DNA of 10,562 nucleotides from an uncultured Collinsella sp. (GTDB lineage: Bacteria; Actinomycetota; Coriobacteriia; Coriobacteriales; Coriobacteriaceae). The stretch's first letter is position 1. The number at the start of each line of letters is the position of its first letter. The stretch lies in assembly GCA_937934355.1 (NCBI GenBank), contig CALGZY010000206.1:1-10562 (forward strand). Reading direction: 5' to 3'. The position numbers were made by a program, and so were the translations under genes. The notes under the pieces are model-generated. The model worked only from the letters and a program-made list of their open reading frames with translations, did no database searches and was not told where the DNA came from. Positions 1-6,060 of the stretch are shown in pieces.

Positions 1-1206
1 GACGCCCTGGCCGTCTCCACGCCCGGCTACGGCTGCGGCGCCGAGAGCCTCTTTAAGATGTGCGTCGGCAACCAGATCGGGATCAAGCTTGCCGAGGATG
101 TGGACGTGGAGAGCCTCTTCACCCCGCTCTATGGCAGCTTTATCGTCGAGCTCGCCGAGGACGCCGAGCTGCCCGAGGTCGCCGACGGCGTTGTCGTCGA
201 GCCCCTGGGCACCACCGTTGAGGGTTACGTCATCGATACTGGCTCCGAGGTCATCGAGCTCTCCGAGCTTCAGGAGGCCTGGGAGAGCGGCATCGAGAGT
301 GTCTTTGCCTACCGCAGCGCCGGCGAGACCGCCGAGGTCGAGACCATCGACTTCCGCGCCAAGGACATCCACGTGTACGGCGGCGCCAAGATCGCCCGTC
401 CGCGCGTGATCATCCCCGTGTTCCCCGGCAACAACTGCGAGTACGATAGCGCCCGTGCCTTCCGCGCCGCCGGTGCCGAGGCCGACACCTTTGTGATCAA
501 CAACCTCACGCCCGAGGCCGTCGCCGAGAGCACCCACGAGCTTGCCCGCCGCATCCGTGCAAGCCAGATCGTCATGATCCCCGGCGGCTTCTCGGGCGGC
601 GACGAGCCCGATGGCTCCGCCAAGTTCATCACGGCGTTCTTCCGCGCTCCCGAGGTCACCGAGGCAGTCCGCGACCTGCTCAAGGCCCGCGATGGCCTGA
701 TGCTGGGCATTTGCAACGGCTTCCAGGCCCTGATCAAGCTCGGCCTGGTGCCCTATGGCGACATCGTCGACGCCACACCCGATGCACCCACGCTGACCTT
801 TAACACCATCGGCCGCCACCAGAGCCGTCTGGTGCGCACCCGCATCTCGTCCAACCTGTCCCCGTGGCTGTCGCAGTGCAGCCTGGACGACCCCTACACC
901 GTCGCCATCAGCCACGGCGAGGGCCGCTTTGTCGCCAATGACGAAGTGCTCGCCCAGCTGATCGCCAACGGCCAGGTCGCCACGCAGTACGTGGGCGAGG
1001 ACGGCAAGCCCAGCATGGATCTTTCCGTCAACCCCAACGGCTCTGCACTCGCCATCGAGGGCATCACGAGCCCCGACGGCCGCGTCCTGGGCAAGATGGG
1101 CCATGCCGAGCGTCGCGGCGACAACCTGTACCGCAACGTGCCCGAGCATGTCCCCGGCGATAAGTTCATGCCGATCTTTGAGAGCGGCGTAGCCTACTTC
1201 GCTTAA
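1..1206 (+). CDS. purL: Phosphoribosylformylglycinamidine synthase, C-terminal part (5'-truncated by window edge)
   Basis: Converts FGAR, glutamine and ATP to FGAM, the fourth step of de novo purine synthesis, in the cytoplasm. The frame is open from base 1, giving 401 visible residues of a large single-chain enzyme that carries its own glutaminase domain; such proteins usually exceed 1,200 residues, so about two thirds lies upstream. Visible residues 1-130 are the end of the synthetase half (ESLFKMCVGNQIG). The class I glutamine amidotransferase domain starts near residue 133 (RPRVIIPVFPGNNCEYDSAR). It has the nucleophile elbow GICNGFQ with Cys238, a conserved SHGEGRF segment at 304-310, and the His368/Glu370 pair in GHAER, so the catalytic triad is complete. 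The chain ends at a TAA followed by a strong terminator, so purL is the last gene of its transcript. The fused domain excludes the separate PurQ/PurL/PurS arrangement. Confidence 0.97.
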   Translation, partial: DALAVSTPGYGCGAESLFKMCVGNQIGIKLAEDVDVESLFTPLYGSFIVELAEDAELPEVADGVVVEPLGTTVEGYVIDTGSEVIELSELQEAWESGIESVFAYRSAGETAEVETIDFRAKDIHVYGGAKIARPRVIIPVFPGNNCEYDSARAFRAAGAEADTFVINNLTPEAVAESTHELARRIRASQIVMIPGGFSGGDEPDGSAKFITAFFRAPEVTEAVRDLLKARDGLMLGICNGFQALIKLGLVPYGDIVDATPDAPTLTFNTIGRHQSRLVRTRISSNLSPWLSQCSLDDPYTVAISHGEGRFVANDEVLAQLIANGQVATQYVGEDGKPSMDLSVNPNGSALAIEGITSPDGRVLGKMGHAERRGDNLYRNVPEHVPGDKFMPIFESGVAYFA

Positions 1207-1221
1207 AGCTTTCCCATCGGG

Positions 1222-1227
1222 TACAAT
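1222..1227 (+). promoter_or_regulatory. Possible -10 element (TACAAT) upstream of the exporter gene
   Basis: TACAAT lies 16 bases after the purL stop and 84 bases before the exporter ATG. No convincing -35 is seen at the right distance. It sits inside a short direct repeat, TCGGGTA at 1217-1223 and 1232-1238. If it is used, the transcript would have to pass through the hairpin at 1244-1272 before reaching the exporter gene. This is a weak inference from a single hexamer. Confidence 0.2.
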
Positions 1228-1243
1228 CCCCTCGGGTAACAAC

Positions 1244-1280
1244 ACCCGCCACCGGCACGCCCGGTGGCGGGTTCTTTTTT
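1244..1280 (+). terminator. Intrinsic terminator after purL
   Basis: A perfect 11-bp GC-rich stem (CCCGCCACCGG at 1245-1255 with CCGGTGGCGGG at 1261-1271), extended by an A-T pair at 1244/1272, encloses the loop CACGC and is followed by TTCTTTTTT. This is a textbook Rho-independent terminator for purL. It ends only 25 bases before the ATG of the next gene in the same direction, leaving little room for a separate promoter after it. Confidence 0.92.
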
Positions 1281-1305
1281 GCTTCGCAAATATAGGAAGG
1301 ACATC

Positions 1306-2241
1306 ATGGAAAGCCGCAAGCCGTATCTCGCCACCCTGCCCGGACTCATCCTGGGCTGTCTTGTTTGCTGTGCACTCTGGGGATCGGCCTTTCCCTGCAT
1401 CAAGATCGGCTACGGCCTCTTTGGCATTCCCGCGCACGACAGCGCCTCGCAGCTGCTCTTCGCGGGTCTGCGCTTCACCCTTGCCGGCATGCTAGTCATT
1501 GTTGGCATGAGCGTGGCCCAGCGCCGACCGCTCGTTCCGCAAGCGCGCGATATCAAGCCCATCTGCATCTTGTCGCTCTTCCAGACCATCGGCCAGTACT
1601 TCTTTTTCTACCTTGGTCTCTCCCGTGCAAGCGCTATGTCGAGCTCCATCATCGAGGCTAGCGCCAACTTCTTGGCTATTCTCTTTGCCGCCCTGGCGTT
1701 TCGCACCGAAAAGCTCGATGCGGCCAAGGTGCTCGGCTGCGTACTGGGCTTTGCCGGTGTCGCGCTCGTCAACCTTTCGGGCGCGGACGGCACCTTTGGC
1801 TTTACGCTCGACGGCGAGGGCTTTATCCTGGCCTCCACCGTCGCGGGTGCCCTTTCGACCTGCCTGATCGGCATCTTCTCGCGCGAGCACGACGGCGTCT
1901 TGCTTGCCGGGTGGCAGTTCTTGGTCGGCGGCCTGGTCCTCACCGCCATCGGCTTTATGATGGGTGGCGCGCTCTCCCCCACGGCGATTGCCCCCGCCAT
2001 CGCGCTCATCATCTACATGGCGCTTATCTCCGCGGTCGCCTACTCGCTGTGGTCGCGCCTGCTTGCCGTCAACCCCGTCAGCCGCGTCTCGGTTTTTGGG
2101 TTTATGAACCCCGTCTTTGGTGTGCTGCTGAGCGCGCTGCTGCTCGGCGAGGGCGCTGGCACGAGCCCCGTTACCGTCATCGTTGCCCTGCTGTTGGTCT
2201 GCGGCGGCATCATCATCGTCAACAAACCCAAAAAAGCCTAG
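1306..2241 (+). CDS. EamA/DMT-family membrane transporter (RhaT/YdcZ-like exporter)
   Basis: This is a 311-residue integral membrane protein of the drug/metabolite transporter superfamily, probably exporting a metabolite or amino acid from the cytoplasm; the substrate cannot be read from sequence. About ten hydrophobic helices form two EamA repeats. The first starts near residue 12 (LILGCLVCCALWGSAFP; the WGSAFPCIK segment is typical of helix 1), and the second starts near residue 180. The helix-4-like segment SRASAMSSSIIEASANF and the C-terminal VSVFGFMNPVFGVLLSALLLGE match the family pattern. The chain ends in a short basic tail (NKPKKA). The ATG at 1306 is chosen because AGGAAGG stands 5 bases upstream; an in-frame start 14 codons earlier at 1264 falls inside the purL terminator stem and has no ribosome site. 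No partner gene is adjacent downstream. Confidence 0.9.
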   Translation: MESRKPYLATLPGLILGCLVCCALWGSAFPCIKIGYGLFGIPAHDSASQLLFAGLRFTLAGMLVIVGMSVAQRRPLVPQARDIKPICILSLFQTIGQYFFFYLGLSRASAMSSSIIEASANFLAILFAALAFRTEKLDAAKVLGCVLGFAGVALVNLSGADGTFGFTLDGEGFILASTVAGALSTCLIGIFSREHDGVLLAGWQFLVGGLVLTAIGFMMGGALSPTAIAPAIALIIYMALISAVAYSLWSRLLAVNPVSRVSVFGFMNPVFGVLLSALLLGEGAGTSPVTVIVALLLVCGGIIIVNKPKKA

Positions 2242-2387
2242 CGAGCTCACCTTTTTAGGGAGGGTGTTCACACACTTTAGCTTAATGGGGTGCGCTGGTT
2301 CTCGTTGATTTCGTACCGAGCGCGGTAGCAGACGCCCGTCTTGCCGCAACGCGCCTAGGCATTATGGCCGGTGGCCCCTACAAACGC
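2242..2387. other. Non-coding gap between exporter and terminator
   Basis: I see no convincing gene in these 146 bases. There is an imperfect hairpin around 2321-2353 (AGAC 2330-2333 pairs with GTCT 2338-2341, with partial GC pairing outside it) and a GGCC-GGT-GGCC palindrome at 2367-2377. Neither is followed by a T-run. This is probably the 3' untranslated region of the exporter transcript. Confidence 0.4.
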
Positions 2388-2429
2388 AAAAGGGGCGCAT
2401 GACCATCGCAACGGTCGTGTGCCCCTTTT
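2388..2429. terminator. Bidirectional intrinsic terminator between convergent genes
   Basis: A 17-bp stem (left arm 2388-2404, AAAAGGGGCGCATGACC; right arm 2413-2429, GGTCGTGTGCCCCTTTT) contains two G-U pairs in the plus-strand RNA and an 8-base loop. The A4/T4 ends give a U-run on either strand. It can stop the exporter transcript from the left and the GGDEF transcript from the right. On the minus strand its first stem base comes 2 bases after the TAG at 2431-2433. This marks that TAG as the original end of the GGDEF gene, rather than the earlier TAA at 2566. Confidence 0.88.
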
Positions 2430-2430
2430 C

Positions 2431-3573
2431 CTAGCGTATCTGAACGCCAGCTTTCTTTTTCTCGGCCTTGACGCGGTAAAGCTCCGCATCGGCAGCGCGA
2501 AGTAAGTCTTGCCAGGTATCAACACTATCGCCGACCCGCGCGTAACCGATGGACATCCGCAATGCTTACGGCACCTCGGCATGCGCGAGCTCGTCGTTGA
2601 TTGTCGCGCACAGATGCATGATATCCCGTTCCGCCACTGCCTTTTGGAGCACCACGAACTCATCGCCGCCATAGCGCGCAATAAAGCCGCCGGACGGCGA
2701 ACAGGCGTCCTTGAGCACTGCGGAAACAACCTGAAGAGCATGGTCGCCCTCCACATGTCCATACTGATCGTTAATCTGCTTAAAGCCGTCGGCGTCCATC
2801 ATAAGCAGATACACATCATCGGCCTGGTCCACATTTGAAAAGAGCGACAGCATATAGGTCTCAAAACGGTTGCGATTGTTAAGGCCAGTCAACGGGTCGG
2901 TCGAGATCAGTTGCTCCTGACAAACAATGTAGAGCTGCAACATACTTAACATGATGCCGACACTAAGGCAGGGACCCGAATAAAAGACCTGAAAGACACC
3001 GGCCACCAAGGCCGGAATGGCGAAAAATGCCAAGGTTTGATAGATGGCCTTCTTTTGTAGGCTCTCGACCTTGCAAGATTGTATAAACGCATGCAGGGAC
3101 GTATATATAACGTAGCAGTAGCTGACGATGGGCTGGATCATATAGACAAAACCGCGACGATACGCGCCCTGCGCATCGATATAGAACAGGGCATGCGTCC
3201 AGTAGCTAGTAAACGCCAGTACGACTACCAGCACCGCAGGCAGCGTTACAAACGCCATCCTATAGCGCGCGGTCAAAAGGCGAGAACCCTGCACCGTCTC
3301 GGAATAGATAAACCAAATGAGGCACGCGGCGGCAAAGAGCGAAAACGAAACCGCGTTGGAAATCCAGTTGGCAGAAATGCCCAGCGTGCCGCCCACACCG
3401 TCCGAAAGCGTCCAGATTATATCGAATAACATGTACGCGGCAGAGGTGTAGCCGAGCGTACTAAACAATAACTGCTGGGTACTCGAGAACAAGGAGTGGC
3501 GACTTCGCGCGGCAAGCCCGATAAGAACAATCATGCATAGCAGGAATATCTCGATCTTGAGTGCCTTAACCAC
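2431..3573 (-). pseudogene. Membrane-anchored GGDEF diguanylate cyclase with a premature in-frame stop
   Basis: Diguanylate cyclases make cyclic di-GMP from two GTP. The N-terminal ~210 residues hold about six or seven hydrophobic segments (first IEIFLLCMIVLIGLAARS), probably a membrane sensor of unknown ligand. The GGDEF domain begins at DPLTGLNNRNRF (residue 226), with the metal-binding DADGFKQIND at 260 and an intact GGDEF signature at 302-306. The RxxD inhibitory site before the signature is absent (PSGG instead). At 2566-2568 an in-frame TAA ends translation at residue 335, only 29 residues after GGDEF. The same frame then continues for 44 codons with family-typical sequence (MSIGYARVGD, then DAELYRVKAEKK) to a TAG at 2431, directly before a terminator. 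The truncated chain lacks the last strand and helix of the fold and is probably inactive. A GTG at 3573 is the preferred start (AGGGG 10 bases upstream); a TTG at 3591 has no ribosome site. Base composition looks somewhat more AT-rich than in neighbouring genes. Confidence 0.85.
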
Positions 3574-3637
3574 TAGACGCCATCCCCTCAATATCCAAGT
3601 GGTCAGAATCGCCCGATTCGTGTCTGGGCAATAAACG

Positions 3638-3662
3638 CCCCTTACTCCGCAGGGGTAAGGGG
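3638..3662 (-). terminator. Hairpin, possible terminator, upstream of the GGDEF gene
   Basis: CCCCTTAC (3638-3645) pairs perfectly with GTAAGGGG (3655-3662) around a 9-base loop. Read on the minus strand, the stem is followed by CGTTTATT, a short imperfect U-tract. It lies between kdgT and the GGDEF gene, both on the minus strand, and could be a second stop for kdgT read-through or a leader element of the GGDEF transcript. Confidence 0.45.
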
Positions 3663-3670
3663 AATAATAG

Positions 3671-3718
3671 CAGAGCGCCCGAACGTTGCTGCAAGACAGC
3701 TCTCGTTCGGGCGCTCTG
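3671..3718 (-). terminator. Long perfect hairpin downstream of the KdgT-like permease gene
   Basis: A perfect 15-bp inverted repeat (CAGAGCGCCCGAACG at 3671-3685 and its complement at 3704-3718) encloses an 18-base loop. Inside the loop GCTG 3688-3691 can pair with CAGC 3697-3700. On the minus strand it starts 43 bases after the permease stop and is followed by CTATTATT, an imperfect U-rich tail. It is most likely the permease terminator or an mRNA-stabilising 3' hairpin. The U-tract is weaker than at the other two terminators in the window. Confidence 0.6.
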
Positions 3719-3761
3719 ACGGCGCGAGTTGCACGCCGGAATCAATTATCGGTAACGGACG

Positions 3762-4784
3762 TTACTCACCGTCGATATCGGTTGCAACAGCCTCCTCGAT
3801 AGCTTCGACGCCAGCAGGCGACAGGTCTTCCTTACCCTGACAGAACTTCTTGTCGACCCAACCGGTCAGAATCGGAGCCATGATTGCCGTGATGATAACG
3901 GCGGTGGCGATCTGGGCGTACGCAGTGGGTGCAAGCTCGGCGTAGCGCGGCGCGACCTCGGCAAGAGCAACCGGCGTGGTCATAGCCGTGCCGGCGATAG
4001 TGGAGCAGGCAACGGCCGCCTTGCCGTTACCACCGCACAGGCGCTCGAACGCAAAGGTGATAGGGCCGACGATAAAGAGCGTGATGAGGCCCAGCAGGAT
4101 GCCCGAAATGCCACCGGCGATGAAGCTCGAAAGGCTCATGGACGCACCGAGCTGAAAACCGATGACAGCGATCGCGGGATTGGCGCCGGGGACCAGCAGG
4201 TTCTTGATAAACGGGAACAAGTTGCCCAGGACCATGCCGATGACAAGCGGCAGGATGGAGCCGACGATGGTGCCGACGGGGATGTTGGCGAGACCCGAGA
4301 CGCCGAGGATGATCATCGTGACGGCGGGGCCGGCCGTAAAGAACAGGATACCGACGGCGCCCTGCTCGGACTCATCGCCGAACTCACCCATGATGCCCGT
4401 ATAGAGCGCCATGTTGCAAAACGTGATGCCGCCGATGATGGAGACCGAGCTCAGGCCCAAAAAGTTGTCGTTAAAGAAATACGCGACACCCAGGCCCAGC
4501 GCGGCTGCCACTACAAGCTTAGGGATCAGCACGACGATGCCGGTCTTAATGGCGCCCGGTGTGGACTTAAAGCTGATGCCGGCACCCACGAAGAGCAGAA
4601 TCGCAGCGACGATGGTATTGGAGCCGCCGCGGCAGGCAGCCGTAAAGAAGCCGCCGATCTCAAAGACCTGCGGACAGAAGGTGTTGAGCAAAAGGCCAAC
4701 GATCATGGGATAGATCATGATGTCGCCCGGGATACGCGGTACCTTGAATTTCTTTTGCTCGTTGGCGGTCGCTTCCTGTGCCAT
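3762..4784 (-). CDS. kdgT: 2-keto-3-deoxygluconate permease family transporter
   Basis: Inner-membrane permease of the KdgT family, which imports 2-keto-3-deoxygluconate and related sugar acids by proton symport. The protein has 340 residues, close to the usual ~330. Family landmarks are the N-terminal VPRIPGDIMIYPMIVG, then GGSNTIVAAILLFVGAGISFK, a GGITFCNMALYTGIMGEFGD segment near mid-chain, a glycine-rich LCGGNGKAAVACSTIAGTA stretch, and VALAEVAPRYAELAPTA before the last helices. About ten membrane segments are likely. The acidic C-terminal tail after the last helix (about 25 residues, ending TDIDGE) is longer than in Escherichia coli KdgT. The ATG at 4784 is chosen because GGGGG stands 5 bases upstream; an in-frame TTG ten codons earlier has no ribosome site. 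No KDG kinase or aldolase gene is nearby, so the true substrate is uncertain. Confidence 0.9.
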   Translation of the reverse strand: MAQEATANEQKKFKVPRIPGDIMIYPMIVGLLLNTFCPQVFEIGGFFTAACRGGSNTIVAAILLFVGAGISFKSTPGAIKTGIVVLIPKLVVAAALGLGVAYFFNDNFLGLSSVSIIGGITFCNMALYTGIMGEFGDESEQGAVGILFFTAGPAVTMIILGVSGLANIPVGTIVGSILPLVIGMVLGNLFPFIKNLLVPGANPAIAVIGFQLGASMSLSSFIAGGISGILLGLITLFIVGPITFAFERLCGGNGKAAVACSTIAGTAMTTPVALAEVAPRYAELAPTAYAQIATAVIITAIMAPILTGWVDKKFCQGKEDLSPAGVEAIEEAVATDIDGE

Positions 4785-4851
4785 GAAACCCCCATTTCCG
4801 CTGACGCAGAACAAAAGCCCACGTCACGCTTTGCTACAGTAAAGTTTGACC

Positions 4852-4941
4852 ATGGTACCAGAAGAAGCAGACCGGCTCAGTGAGAAATTCGATTCGTTGG
4901 GCCAGGACGGCAAGCACGCCCTGCTTTTATACAAGACTTAA
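4852..4941 (+). CDS. Possible 29-residue small ORF, unrecognised
   Basis: An ATG at 4852 opens a 29-codon frame (begins MVPEEADRLSEKF, ends HALLLYKT, stop TAA) in the gap upstream of the permease, overlapping the end of azlD by 15 bases on the opposite strand. There is no Shine-Dalgarno sequence. TAAAGT at 4840-4845 lies 6 bases before the ATG, a spacing that would suit a leaderless transcript as seen in Actinobacteria, but no -35 is visible. The composition looks protein-like and amphipathic, but I do not recognise it and the length could be chance. Confidence 0.15.
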   Translation: MVPEEADRLSEKFDSLGQDGKHALLLYKT

Positions 4942-5250
4942 AACGATATAGAACACGATGCCCGAGACGCAGCACCACAACATCGACTTTGTCTTGATTG
5001 CCACCGCCACGACGCCGGCGGCCGCAATCCAGGGAATCAAGCCCTGCCACAAGCCGGCGTCGAAAGCGCCAGGGCTTATCAAATCATTAACGACCAGCGC
5101 CGCGAAGGCGGCAGGCGGAATATAGCCCAAGGCCTCGGTAACGCGGGGCGACAGCGTTCTCCCGCGCAAGGCAAACGCCGGGGCAATGCGGAAAAATGCG
5201 ATGGCCGCCCACGACGACAGCCACAGGACCAAAAACTCATTAACGGGCAT
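4927..5250 (-). CDS. azlD: AzlD-family branched-chain amino acid export subunit
   Basis: Small membrane partner (107 residues, typical for the family) of the AzlCD/YgaZH exporter, which moves branched-chain or other amino acids out of the cell. Three to four hydrophobic segments are visible: EFLVLWLSSWAAIAFFRIAP at 4-23, IPPAAFAALVVNDLI at about 44-58, GLIPWIAAAGVVAVAIK, and a C-terminal LWCCVSGIVFYIVLSLV. The segment TEALGYIPPAAFAALV is the characteristic AzlD core. The ATG at 5250 is chosen over a long upstream extension in this frame, because that extension merely shadows azlC; AAGGAAGGGG stands 8 bases upstream. Its start overlaps the end of azlC by 11 bases, so the two are translationally coupled and probably form one complex. 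No terminator is evident before the permease gene 143 bases downstream, so read-through into it is possible. Confidence 0.88.
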   Translation of the reverse strand: MPVNEFLVLWLSSWAAIAFFRIAPAFALRGRTLSPRVTEALGYIPPAAFAALVVNDLISPGAFDAGLWQGLIPWIAAAGVVAVAIKTKSMLWCCVSGIVFYIVLSLV

Positions 5251-5932
5251 CGCGAGCGCCCCTTCCTTCGGCGAGGACATCGCACGCGAGCGCCGCGACA
5301 ACGCCGACAAGTACACTTGCCGGCACGGCGATATTCGTCCACCCCAAGAACTTGCATATGGCGACGGACACCGCGCCCGAAACCGCCGCGACAACGTTGC
5401 CGCGCGACAGCCGCTGCGAAAAGAGCAGGCAAATAAAGAGCGATGTGCAGACAAAACCCGCAATAGCGGTGGGAACATCGACAACGGCGCCGACGATGGC
5501 GCCCATCGTGCACGAGACGCCCCATGTTGCGATAAGGATCGCGTTGAGCACGAAGGACTCGCGCGGACCCCAATCCTCCCCCTCAACCAACTTGGCAAGC
5601 GAGATACCGTATGCTTCCTCGGTGAGCGTCGCGGCAACGGCTAGCGCCTGACGCTTCGAGGCACCCCTCAGATGCGGTGCGATTGATGCCGAATAAAGAA
5701 CAAACCGCGAGGAGATTGCGGCCACACTTGCGACAATCGATGGCGCCGGTACACCCGCCAGCCACAGGTTGCAGACCATAAATTGGCCGCTACCCGTCAC
5801 AAACGTGCTGCTCAGGGCAAAGACCATCCAGGGTTCCATCCCCGTCTGCGCCATAATCATTCCGCACGGCGCGCCTATCGCAACATAGGTAAGCATCACC
5901 GGCCAGACGGTTTTAACGATTTTGAGCACCAT
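5240..5932 (-). CDS. azlC: AzlC-family branched-chain amino acid permease subunit
   Basis: Large membrane subunit of the AzlCD exporter, 230 residues with about seven hydrophobic segments. Family features are VWPVMLTYVAIGAPCGMI at 9-26, the signature SSTFVTGSGQFMV around 41-53 (GSGQF 47-51), SSRFVLYSASIAPHLRG, and LTEEAYGISL. The C-terminal third is a run of hydrophobic helices ending in a short charged tail. The ATG at 5932 is preferred because GAGGA stands 5-6 bases upstream; an ATG at 5968 adds 12 residues (MPFGKLVGTRNA) but lacks a ribosome site. It is the first gene of the azlC-azlD pair and is divergent from the HD-domain gene. The partner gene makes the assignment firm; the exported amino acid is not known from sequence. 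Confidence 0.88.
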   Translation of the reverse strand: MVLKIVKTVWPVMLTYVAIGAPCGMIMAQTGMEPWMVFALSSTFVTGSGQFMVCNLWLAGVPAPSIVASVAAISSRFVLYSASIAPHLRGASKRQALAVAATLTEEAYGISLAKLVEGEDWGPRESFVLNAILIATWGVSCTMGAIVGAVVDVPTAIAGFVCTSLFICLLFSQRLSRGNVVAAVSGAVSVAICKFLGWTNIAVPASVLVGVVAALACDVLAEGRGARDAR

Positions 5933-6060
5933 AGCGTTCCTCGTCCCGACAAGCTTTCCGAATGGCATTCAACGACATGGCAGAATCATCGCCCAGCAGC
6001 AACCGAGTTCACCTACAATTGCCACCGGATCGAAAGACACAGCTTTTTTAGGAAGTCATT
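5933..6060. promoter_or_regulatory. Divergent intergenic region between azlC and the HD-domain gene
   Basis: These 128 bases must hold promoters for both directions. On the plus strand TACAAT at 6014-6019 is a good -10 candidate about 42 bases before the HD-gene ATG, but no clear -35 is at 16-18 bases. AGGAAG at 6050-6055, 5 bases before the ATG, is the HD-gene ribosome site. For azlC no convincing -10/-35 pair stands out. I see no clear operator palindrome. Confidence 0.35.

Noticed and set aside
1492..2349. A 285-codon minus-strand frame across the exporter gene
   Set aside because: The translation is highly charged and repetitive (many D, Q, K, G) with no recognisable domain, and it is antisense to a clear membrane protein.
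2355..2762. A 135-codon minus-strand frame at the end of the GGDEF gene, suggesting a frameshift
   Set aside because: GGDEF-like sequence continues in the original frame after the TAA, not in this one, so the lesion is a nonsense codon and not a frameshift.
3574..3591. TTG start for the GGDEF protein at 3591
   Set aside because: No ribosome site precedes it, while the GTG at 3573 has AGGGG upstream; the six extra residues are unlikely to be translated.
4927..5637. A 236-codon minus-strand frame extending azlD upstream
   Set aside because: The first ~129 residues are arginine/serine-rich and shadow azlC in another frame; the AzlD family start with a good ribosome site is at 5250.
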